Part shown: positions 1 through 5,303 of the stretch, one piece after another
Numbering within the stretch: position 1 is the stretch's first letter
Layout of the letters: each line of letters opens with the position of its first letter
Origin: SFWF01 sp045591645
GTDB lineage: Bacteria > Bacillota > Clostridia > Oscillospirales > Acutalibacteraceae
Assembly: GCA_045591645.1 (NCBI GenBank)
Contig: JAZNTG010000055.1
Location: 1 to 5,574, forward strand
Length of the DNA: 5,574 nt
Direction: 5' to 3'
The notes under the pieces: model-generated
Told to the model about the DNA's origin: nothing
Database searches by the model: none
The model's input: the letters and a program-made list of their open reading frames with translations, nothing else
Program-made: the position numbers and the translations under genes

Positions 1-662
1 CCCATAGGAGTATTAAAGCTTTCGGGGGTGTGAAGTGTGTTGTATTTTTCAGATAGCATTCTCGAGAGTATATATTTCGTACCCGTCTTTCCGTAAGAGC
101 CTGTAATTCCAACTGTCTTTAGTGAAAAAGCCGACTTTAAAATGCTCTTTGCATCATTTATATAGTGATTTGAAACCGCTTTTTCAACAGGCTTTAAAGC
201 GAAGAGCGTTATAAGGCAGAGCGCATCGGGAACGAGAAGCAAAAGAAGAAATGCGGTGTAACAAATAAGGGCGACGATACCGCCGAAAATAATTCCCAGC
301 GCCCCCAGCAGGGCCATAAGCAGCAAAGCAAAAGCGAACATTCTCTTAATTCTGGCGGTGTAGACGAGCTTTTTTATCGATTTTCTGTTTTTATCATAGT
401 CGCGTTCGCCAAGTATAAATGCGGGGAGAATAAACATATGCATGCGTGATGTAAGTGTATCGGGTGCAAAAATCACTAAAACGGCTAACCAGATTACGAC
501 AATAAGCCTTACAACAAAACGAAGAGGGGAGAAGGAGCTTTTTATCCAGCCGATATAGCGCGAGGCAAAATAAGAGTTTTGCTGGAGCATCTGAAAGGCG
601 CGCACAAGGGAAAAATAAGCTGCAATAATGCCAAAAGTCAGATCAATTATTTCTTGAATCAT
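1..662 (-). CDS. Membrane-anchored MurF-like Mur ligase, C-terminal part beyond the window
   Basis: My translation gives an ATG start at 660-662 and 220 codons open to the window edge. Residues about 7-23, 47-67 and 108-157 are strongly hydrophobic and separated by basic stretches (such as RIKR at 104-107), which suggests a multi-pass membrane domain. Residues 184-196 then read VGITGSYGKTGTK, a Mur-ligase ATP-binding P-loop, followed by TPESFNTPMG (212-221), which resembles the MurF segment after the P-loop. MurF normally joins D-Ala-D-Ala to UDP-MurNAc-tripeptide in the cytoplasm and its P-loop lies near residue 110. Here it lies near 190 and the usual N-terminal substrate domain is replaced by membrane segments. 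I infer an ATP-dependent amide ligase acting at the membrane on a wall precursor; the substrate is not shown. One P-loop position is unusual (Gly194 after Lys-Thr). The ribosome binding site GAGGTG at 672-677 is 9 bases upstream and overlaps the hydrolase stop codon, which suggests coupled translation. It may be a paralogue rather than the housekeeping MurF, so I give no symbol. Confidence 0.85.
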   Translation of the reverse strand, partial: MIQEIIDLTFGIIAAYFSLVRAFQMLQQNSYFASRYIGWIKSSFSPLRFVVRLIVVIWLAVLVIFAPDTLTSRMHMFILPAFILGERDYDKNRKSIKKLVYTARIKRMFAFALLLMALLGALGIIFGGIVALICYTAFLLLLLVPDALCLITLFALKPVEKAVSNHYINDAKSILKSAFSLKTVGITGSYGKTGTKYILSRMLSEKYNTLHTPESFNTPM

Positions 663-675
663 ATTCTATCGCACC

Positions 676-1431
676 TCAAATAAAACTGTTCAATATTGCG
701 TGAGCCTCATATGGTCTCTCAACAAAGGAGTAGTGACCTGTACCCTTTATAACGCAAAGGCCTGCATCAGGAATTAGCTTCTCGATAGTTTTTGCATCCT
801 CAAGAGGAGTTGCTGTGTCATTTTCGCCCCAGATTAAAAGACTTGGACACTTGATATTCGGGAGTATTTCGCGGATATCGGTATTAACGAGTGAAACGAG
901 TGTTTTACGGAGAACCTCGGGCGCATTATTGTAATCCGCGCTTCCGTAGTGGCGTCTTGCTTTATCTAAAAGGCCGCCCGAAAAATTCTTTACAACAGGC
1001 AGGGTGAGAACGGTTTTAATAGCCTTAAAGCTTTTTGCTCTGAACTTCTGCTTTGCGCTTTTTTTCGGAATAAGTCCTGCCGCGTCGAGCAGCACTATCT
1101 TGGGCGGTGTTACCATTCCTTTGGCGGTCATATAGAGAGTCACTCTTCCACCGTGGGAATGTCCCATCATTATCGGGTTTTCAAGGTTTACCGCCGCCAT
1201 AAACTTTAAAACAAAATCGGCATAGCGGGGAAGATCCCAAGGCTCATTCATAGTGTCCGAGCCGCCGCAACCGGGGAAATCGGGAGCAACGAGTCGGCAT
1301 CTGCCACGGAGAGTGTTTATAATTCCTGCATAAACGGTATTGGATGAGCCCCAACCGTGAAGCAGTAAAACGGGCATACCTTGTCCCTCGTCGGTATAAT
1401 TTATCCGAAGGCCGTCTATGTTTACAAACAC
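676..1431 (-). CDS. Alpha/beta-fold hydrolase, substrate unknown
   Basis: This is a complete 251-residue alpha/beta hydrolase of usual length for a single-domain soluble enzyme; I see no signal peptide or membrane segment. The family order is visible: HGWG oxyanion-hole motif at 25-28, DFPGCGGSD at 51-59, nucleophile elbow GHSHGG at 90-95 with Ser92 as nucleophile, WGENDTATP at 201-209 with Asp205 as likely acid, and GTGHYSFVERP at 230-240 with His233 as catalytic base. A short lid with many lysines and arginines lies between about 120 and 165. The fold and triad are clear, but esterase, thioesterase, peptidase or amidase activity cannot be told apart. The start is GTG at 1429-1431, supported by GGGAAGTG at 1439-1446, 7 bases upstream, and by the sequence beginning directly at the first beta strand. 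It is the first gene of a leftward unit with the MurF-like ligase 13 bases downstream, so a role in cell-wall precursor handling is a contextual guess. Confidence 0.93.
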   Translation of the reverse strand: MFVNIDGLRINYTDEGQGMPVLLLHGWGSSNTVYAGIINTLRGRCRLVAPDFPGCGGSDTMNEPWDLPRYADFVLKFMAAVNLENPIMMGHSHGGRVTLYMTAKGMVTPPKIVLLDAAGLIPKKSAKQKFRAKSFKAIKTVLTLPVVKNFSGGLLDKARRHYGSADYNNAPEVLRKTLVSLVNTDIREILPNIKCPSLLIWGENDTATPLEDAKTIEKLIPDAGLCVIKGTGHYSFVERPYEAHAILNSFI

Positions 1432-1438
1432 GAAAAAT

Positions 1439-1446
1439 CACTTCCC
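1439..1446 (-). promoter_or_regulatory. Ribosome binding site fixing the GTG start of the hydrolase
   Basis: On the minus strand this reads GGGAAGTG, a purine-rich Shine-Dalgarno-like site 7 bases before the GTG at 1429-1431. No in-frame ATG sits at a comparable distance, so GTG is the best start. Confidence 0.6.
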
Positions 1447-1473
1447 ACTGTAAATTATTGTATATTCTCATAT

Positions 1474-1482
1474 ATTATACCA
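1474..1482 (-). promoter_or_regulatory. Extended -10 promoter for the hydrolase/Mur ligase unit
   Basis: On the minus strand this reads TGGTATAAT: a perfect TATAAT (1474-1479) preceded by the TGn extension (1480-1482). The -35 position with a 17-base spacer (1497-1502, TTCTAT) matches poorly, which is typical of extended -10 promoters. Transcription would start near 1467 and give a leader of about 36 bases. Confidence 0.6.
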
Positions 1483-1527
1483 AATATCAATATAAAATAG
1501 AAGCATTATTTTCATAATAAATATTTA

Positions 1528-1556
1528 TTTACTTTCTTACTTTAAAAGAGTATAAT
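1528..1556 (+). promoter_or_regulatory. Sigma-A-type promoter of argH
   Basis: The -35 TTTACT (1528-1533, 4 of 6 consensus bases) and -10 TATAAT (1551-1556, perfect) are separated by 17 bases. Transcription would start near 1563, about 22 bases before the argH start codon. The -35 box overlaps the end of a 14-base palindrome at 1516-1529. Confidence 0.65.
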
Positions 1557-1573
1557 AAGAAAAAACTTTAAAA

Positions 1574-1579
1574 AGGTGA
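1574..1579 (+). promoter_or_regulatory. Ribosome binding site fixing the TTG start of argH
   Basis: AGGTGA matches the Shine-Dalgarno consensus closely and lies 5 bases before TTG at 1585. An in-frame GTG at 1576 falls inside this site and so cannot be the start it serves; the ATG at 1597 is too far away. Confidence 0.65.
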
Positions 1580-1584
1580 TTTTT

Positions 1585-2964
1585 TTGAGTGATAAGATGT
1601 GGGCGGGCCGCTTTACAAAGCAACTGGACGTTAAGGTGAACGATTTTAATTCTTCTATACGGGTAGACAGCCGTATGTACCGTCAGGACATTGGCGGCTC
1701 TATTGCGCACGCTACTATGCTCTCTGAACAGGGCATTATTGAAAAAGAGGATGCTGAAAAGATAATCGGCGGTCTAGAGTCTATCCTTGCTGATATCGAG
1801 AGCGGCAAGCTTTTGTTTGATTACACCGCCGAGGATATACATATGTTTGTAGAAGCTGAGCTGACGAAAAGAATCGGCGACACAGGCAAGAAGCTTCACA
1901 CCGCCCGTAGCCGTAACGATCAGGTTGCGCTTGATGTCCGCCTGTATCTGCGCGATGAAGCGGCAGAGGTTATAGCGCTTATACGCAACCTTGTAAAGAC
2001 GATAGTTGATACTGCTGAAAAATATAAGGACACCGTAATGCCGGGTTATACACATCTGCAGAGGGCTCAGCCTATCACCTTCGGTCAGCATTTACTTGCC
2101 TATGCTGGAATGTTTATGCGCGATATCGGTAGATTTGAGGATGCCGTCCGCCGAATGAATTATTCTCCCCTCGGCTCTTGCGCTCTCGCGGGTACAACAT
2201 ATCCCACCAACCGCAGACGCGTTGCAGAGCTTCTTTCGATGGATGGAATAGTTGAAAACAGCCTTGACGGAGTTTCCGACCGTGATTTCGCCATAGAGCT
2301 AGCCAACGCCTGCTCGCTTTTAATGATGCATATGTCCCGCTTTTCTGAGGAGATAATCCTCTGGTGCAGCTTTGAGTTCAAGTTTATTGAGCTTGATGAC
2401 GCTTATTCCACGGGCTCGTCTATAATGCCACAGAAGAAGAATCCCGATATTGCCGAGCTCGTTCGCGGAAAGACGGGTCGCGTTTACGGAAACCTTGTAA
2501 CCCTTCTGACAATGCTCAAGGGTCTGCCCCTTGCATATAATAAGGATATGCAGGAGGATAAGGAAGCGATTTTTGACAGCTTTGACACTGTAAAGCAGTG
2601 TCTGCCGATATTCGAGGCGATGCTCAGCACAATGACCGTAAATAAGGACCAGATGCGCGAAGCGGCAGCAGGCGGATTTATAAATGCTACCGACGTTGCC
2701 GACTATCTTGCAAAAAAGGGTCTGCCCTTCAGAAGCGCATACAAGATTTCAGGCACTCTCGTCGCTTACTGCATAGAGAAAAACACCGTTCTCGAAAAGC
2801 TGACGCTTGCCGAGTTCAAAGAATTCTCCGATCTTTTTGAAGCAGATGTCTATGACGCGATAAACCTTGAGAACTGCACCTTCAGCCGCACAAGCGAGGG
2901 CGGCACCGCAGTAGAATCGGTCGAAAGACAGATAGAGCTTATCAGGGAAATAATGAAGCTGTAA
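1585..2964 (+). CDS. argH: Argininosuccinate lyase
   Basis: ArgH cleaves argininosuccinate to arginine and fumarate, the last step of arginine synthesis, in the cytoplasm as a homotetramer. From the TTG start the protein is 459 residues, the usual family length, and begins with the typical segment SDKMWAGRF. Family blocks appear in order: TAEDIHMFVE near 81-90, LHTARSRNDQ near 104-113, PGYTHLQRAQP near 153-163 with the catalytic His, SPLGSCALAGT near 194-204, and the fumarase/aspartase superfamily signature GSSIMPQKKNPD at 277-288, whose loop carries the catalytic serine. The C-terminal ATDVADYLAKKG helix (368-379) is also conserved. No key block is missing, so the enzyme should be active. 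No other arginine gene is next to it in the window: it has its own promoter (1528-1556) and terminator (2970-3006). An upstream in-frame GTG at 1576 would add three residues, but it overlaps the ribosome binding site. Confidence 0.98.
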   Translation: MSDKMWAGRFTKQLDVKVNDFNSSIRVDSRMYRQDIGGSIAHATMLSEQGIIEKEDAEKIIGGLESILADIESGKLLFDYTAEDIHMFVEAELTKRIGDTGKKLHTARSRNDQVALDVRLYLRDEAAEVIALIRNLVKTIVDTAEKYKDTVMPGYTHLQRAQPITFGQHLLAYAGMFMRDIGRFEDAVRRMNYSPLGSCALAGTTYPTNRRRVAELLSMDGIVENSLDGVSDRDFAIELANACSLLMMHMSRFSEEIILWCSFEFKFIELDDAYSTGSSIMPQKKNPDIAELVRGKTGRVYGNLVTLLTMLKGLPLAYNKDMQEDKEAIFDSFDTVKQCLPIFEAMLSTMTVNKDQMREAAAGGFINATDVADYLAKKGLPFRSAYKISGTLVAYCIEKNTVLEKLTLAEFKEFSDLFEADVYDAINLENCTFSRTSEGGTAVESVERQIELIREIMKL

Positions 2965-2969
2965 ATAAT

Positions 2970-3006
2970 AACACCGACCTATAAATTGGGGTCGGTGTTG
3001 TTTTAT
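2970..3006 (+). terminator. Intrinsic terminator of argH
   Basis: The arms AACACCGACC (2970-2979) and GGTCGGTGTT (2990-2999) form a perfect 10-base-pair stem with a 10-base loop, starting 6 bases after the argH stop and followed by GTTTTAT. One G-T and two A-T pairs can extend the stem outwards. It should separate argH from the murA transcription unit. Confidence 0.9.
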
Positions 3007-3035
3007 CGATCGTAAATTTACATTTTTTTCAGATT

Positions 3036-3062
3036 TTGACAAAAAAGTGCACAAAATATAAT
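3036..3062 (+). promoter_or_regulatory. Upstream murA promoter candidate (15-base spacer)
   Basis: TTGACA (3036-3041) and TATAAT (3057-3062) both match consensus perfectly, but the spacer is 15 bases, shorter than the preferred 17. Activity on its own may be low. Its -10 box directly abuts the -35 box of the next promoter. Confidence 0.45.
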
Positions 3063-3091
3063 TTGACATTGGTATATTTTGCGTATATAAT
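3063..3091 (+). promoter_or_regulatory. Main murA promoter, full consensus
   Basis: TTGACA (3063-3068), a 17-base spacer and TATAAT (3086-3091) form a perfect sigma-A promoter. Transcription would start near A3098, giving a leader of about 78 bases before the murA start. Such a match suggests strong, largely constitutive transcription of murA and probably walJ and rlmH. Confidence 0.88.
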
Positions 3092-3122
3092 GTTTATATA
3101 TTGTGTGATGTGAAAAGAGGAC

Positions 3123-3149
3123 ATACTAATTGTACGATATGATTAGTAT
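3123..3149 (+). other. Inverted repeat / leader hairpin upstream of murA
   Basis: ATACTAAT (3123-3130) and ATTAGTAT (3142-3149) are perfect inverted repeats. With two G-T and two A-T pairs inside, the RNA could form a 12-base-pair stem with a three-base CGA loop. It lies in the untranslated leader, 9 bases before the ribosome binding site. The only following run is of A, so it is not a terminator. It could be an RNA-stabilising hairpin or a protein operator; the sequence does not decide. Confidence 0.5.
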
Positions 3150-3158
3150 AATAAAAAA

Positions 3159-3164
3159 GAAGGG
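3159..3164 (+). promoter_or_regulatory. Ribosome binding site fixing the TTG start of murA
   Basis: GAAGGG lies 11 bases before TTG at 3176-3178. The spacing is slightly long, but the TTG reads directly into the MurA N-terminus (MDKFIVDGG), and the nearby GTG at 3169 is out of frame. Confidence 0.55.
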
Positions 3165-3175
3165 TTAGTGCCGAA

Positions 3176-4462
3176 TTGGATAAATTTATTGTAGACGGCG
3201 GCAAGCGGCTTTGCGGCCGTGTTACCATCAGCGGCGCCAAAAATGCTGCGGTAGCAATACTGCCTGCTGTTTTATTGGCTGAAAGTCCCTGCGTAATTGA
3301 AAATGTGCCTGACATTTCGGACGTCAATGCTATTTTGCATGCTCTCAGTGTATTGGGGGCATCTGTTAAGCAACTTACCAGAACTTCGTTTGAGATAGAT
3401 CCTACAGGCGTTAAATCTTATATAGTAAATAAAGAAATGACTCAGGGAATGAGAGCTTCATCTTATTTCCTTGGTGCGCTCCTCGGCAGATGCCGCAGAG
3501 CTAAGGTGGCGCCTCCCGGCGGCTGTAACATAGGACTTCGCCCTATAGATCAGCACATCAAGGGTTTTGAAGCACTCGGTGCCAAGGTGCGTATTGACGG
3601 CGGTATGGTCGAAGCCAGAGCCGAAAGACTTGGCGGAAGCTCTGTCTACCTTGATATGGTGTCTGTAGGAGCAACGGTAAACATTATGCTTGCTGCGGCA
3701 CGTGCACGCGGTATGACCGTTATTGAGAATGCCGCCCGAGAGCCTCATATAGTTGATCTTGCGAACTTCCTAAACAGTATGGGCGCTGATATAATGGGTG
3801 CAGGCACAAGCGTAATAAAAATACGCGGTGTGGAGCATTTAAGAGGTACAACCTACAGCATAATCCCCGATCAGATCGAGGCCGGCACCTATATGGTCGC
3901 CGCTGCTGCGACAAGGGGCGACGTTATGATATGTAATGTTACGCCGAAGCATCTTGAGTCTATAACCGCCAAGCTGCGTGAGGTGGGTGTCACGGTCGAA
4001 GAGGGCGATGAGTATGTTCGCGTAAAAATGAACGGACGGGCAGGCAGCTGTAATGTAAAAACAATGCCTCATCCCGGTTTCCCGACCGATATGCAGCCGC
4101 AGTTTGCGACCCTGCTCGCCATTGCAGAGGGGACAAGCATTGTTACCGAAGGCGTTTGGGACAGTCGCTTCAGATATGCTGAACAACTTACCTTTATGGG
4201 TGCTGATATAAAGGTTGACGGCAAGACCGCCGTTATAAAAGGAGTAAAAGGTCTTAAGGGCGCAAAGGTCTCAGCTGATGATTTGAGAGCGGGTGCCGCG
4301 ATGATAATTGCAGGACTTGTTGCTGACGGTACTACCGAGATAGATACTATTGAGTATATCGACCGAGGATATGAGCAGGTCGTCGAAAAATTTTCGGCTA
4401 TAGGTGCCGATATCAAAAGAGTATCTGTTCCTGATAATGCCGCGGTTTTAAAAGCGAACTAA
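3176..4462 (+). CDS. murA: UDP-N-acetylglucosamine 1-carboxyvinyltransferase (MurA)
   Basis: MurA transfers enolpyruvate from phosphoenolpyruvate to UDP-GlcNAc, the first committed step of cytoplasmic peptidoglycan precursor synthesis. The 428-residue protein has the usual family length and the two-domain EPSP-synthase-like fold. Visible active-site elements are SGAKNAA with Lys22; Arg93 in MRASSYFLG; the mobile loop PPGGCNIGLRP (113-123) with Cys117, the residue alkylated by fosfomycin in this family, and Arg122; FPTDMQPQF (302-310) with Asp305 as general base; and DRGYE (396-400) with Arg397. Having Cys rather than Asp at 117 predicts a fosfomycin-sensitive enzyme. The segment VWDSRF (327-332) replaces the FENRF of E. 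coli, which I regard as a clostridial-type variant. The start is TTG. A consensus promoter drives it, and walJ follows 52 bases later, probably in the same operon. Firmicutes often carry two MurA copies, and which one this is cannot be told here. Confidence 0.97.
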   Translation: MDKFIVDGGKRLCGRVTISGAKNAAVAILPAVLLAESPCVIENVPDISDVNAILHALSVLGASVKQLTRTSFEIDPTGVKSYIVNKEMTQGMRASSYFLGALLGRCRRAKVAPPGGCNIGLRPIDQHIKGFEALGAKVRIDGGMVEARAERLGGSSVYLDMVSVGATVNIMLAAARARGMTVIENAAREPHIVDLANFLNSMGADIMGAGTSVIKIRGVEHLRGTTYSIIPDQIEAGTYMVAAAATRGDVMICNVTPKHLESITAKLREVGVTVEEGDEYVRVKMNGRAGSCNVKTMPHPGFPTDMQPQFATLLAIAEGTSIVTEGVWDSRFRYAEQLTFMGADIKVDGKTAVIKGVKGLKGAKVSADDLRAGAAMIIAGLVADGTTEIDTIEYIDRGYEQVVEKFSAIGADIKRVSVPDNAAVLKAN

Positions 4463-4467
4463 ACCGA

Positions 4468-4490
4468 TAGGGAGGGCTTGTCCCTCCCTA
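4468..4490. repeat. Perfect GC-rich palindrome between murA and walJ
   Basis: TAGGGAGGG (4468-4476) and CCCTCCCTA (4482-4490) form a perfect 9-base-pair stem around a 5-base loop (CTTGT), beginning 6 bases after the murA stop. Neither strand has a T run after it, so it is not a standard intrinsic terminator. It may be a short interspersed palindromic repeat or an RNA-processing/stabilising hairpin inside the operon. The 3' arm contains CCTCC, like the anti-Shine-Dalgarno, and lies 14-22 bases upstream of the walJ ribosome binding site. Confidence 0.6.
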
Positions 4491-4514
4491 CATTAATATA
4501 AGTGGGGGAATCGG

Positions 4515-5303
4515 ATGGCTAAATTTTATCCTATGTTTTCGTCTAGCAAGGGAAACTGTACATATATAGGCAATGCGTCTGGAGGACTTCTTGTCGATGC
4601 GGGCGTTTCCTTTAAAAGGATAAAAGAGACTCTGGAAGAGAGCGATATATCTTTCGGGAATATAAAAGCCGTTTTGATAACCCATGAGCATAATGATCAT
4701 ATCAAGGGACTAAAGGTTTTGCTAAAAAAAACGGGAATCCCCGTTATTGCGTCGCGTGATACCATTTATGCGCTTGAATTTCATAATATGATAGACGACA
4801 GCACACCGAGAGTTTACATAGACGAACTTGACGAGTATAAATTCGAAGACATAACAGTCAAGCGTTTTCCAACAAGCCACGACTGTATAGGCTCAAGCGG
4901 TTACACTGTCAGGCTGTCAGATGAGCTCAAGGTAGCCGTATGCACCGATCTAGGCACTGTCACAGACGAGGTATCGTTTGCTCTTTCGGGTTGTGACCTC
5001 GTTATGCTTGAGTCAAATCACGACCCTGTAATGTTGAGGTTAGGTCCTTATCCGCCCGAGCTGAAATTGCGTGTGAGCGGAGAGAGAGGACACCTTGCGA
5101 ACGCTGTATCGGCAGAGCTTATAGGACGGCTTTATAAATCGGGCACCAGAAGATTTGTTTTAGCCCATCTGTCAGAAAATAATAATACGCCCGAAAAGGC
5201 TGAATCAGCGGCGCGCGCCGCTTTGCTTGACGCAGGCGCTAAAGATAATGACTATATATTATATGTAGCCCCGCCCGAGGGGGGAAGGGTGATAAGCTTA
5301 TGA
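4515..5303 (+). CDS. walJ: WalJ/YycJ/VicX-family metallo-beta-lactamase-fold hydrolase
   Basis: This 262-residue protein has the length and layout of the Firmicutes YycJ (WalJ, VicX) family. It opens with FSSSKGNCTYIG (8-19), as in that family, then LLVDAG (25-30) and the metal motif THEHNDH (56-62: His57, His59, Asp61, His62). Further likely metal ligands or active-site residues are His122 in TSHD, Asp145 in CTDLG, and His218 in LAHLSENN. A two-metal phosphodiesterase-like centre is expected in the cytoplasm. In Bacillus and Streptococcus the gene belongs to the walRK/vicRK operon and affects coordination of cell-wall growth, division and replication; exonuclease activity has been reported for family members. 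Here no two-component genes are visible: it follows murA and overlaps rlmH, so the link to wall metabolism comes from context only. The ATG is preceded by GGGGG (4504-4508) at 6 bases. Confidence 0.93.
   Translation: MAKFYPMFSSSKGNCTYIGNASGGLLVDAGVSFKRIKETLEESDISFGNIKAVLITHEHNDHIKGLKVLLKKTGIPVIASRDTIYALEFHNMIDDSTPRVYIDELDEYKFEDITVKRFPTSHDCIGSSGYTVRLSDELKVAVCTDLGTVTDEVSFALSGCDLVMLESNHDPVMLRLGPYPPELKLRVSGERGHLANAVSAELIGRLYKSGTRRFVLAHLSENNNTPEKAESAARAALLDAGAKDNDYILYVAPPEGGRVISL

Noticed and set aside
1244..1471. Overlapping minus-strand frame across the start of the hydrolase
   Set aside because: It is in another frame of the hydrolase gene and has no recognisable motif; the hydrolase frame carries all the conserved family motifs.
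1509..1533. Possible ArgR/AhrC box before argH
   Set aside because: The palindrome at 1516-1529 lacks the conserved TG/CA and AT positions of the ARG box, so the match is not better than expected in AT-rich DNA.
1774..2091. Minus-strand open frame inside argH, and similar ones at 2160-2381 and 2749-3069
   Set aside because: They lie antisense to a clear argH, have no family motifs and show skewed composition typical of shadow frames.
3091..3120. NrdR-like half site (TATATTGTGT) after the murA promoter
   Set aside because: Only one half of the expected palindrome is present and there is no ribonucleotide reductase gene nearby.
3458..4416. Several minus-strand open frames inside murA
   Set aside because: All are antisense to well-conserved murA coding sequence, with no recognisable domain, promoter or ribosome binding site.
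4468..4490. Hairpin after murA as an intrinsic terminator
   Set aside because: The bases after it are ACATTAAT on the plus strand and TCGGTTTAG on the minus strand (after the arm); neither is a T run.
4478..4501. Seven-codon reading frame starting at TTG after GGAGG in the murA-walJ spacer
   Set aside because: The start codon is only 2 bases from GGAGG and sits in the hairpin loop; with no conservation data it is not a credible leader peptide.
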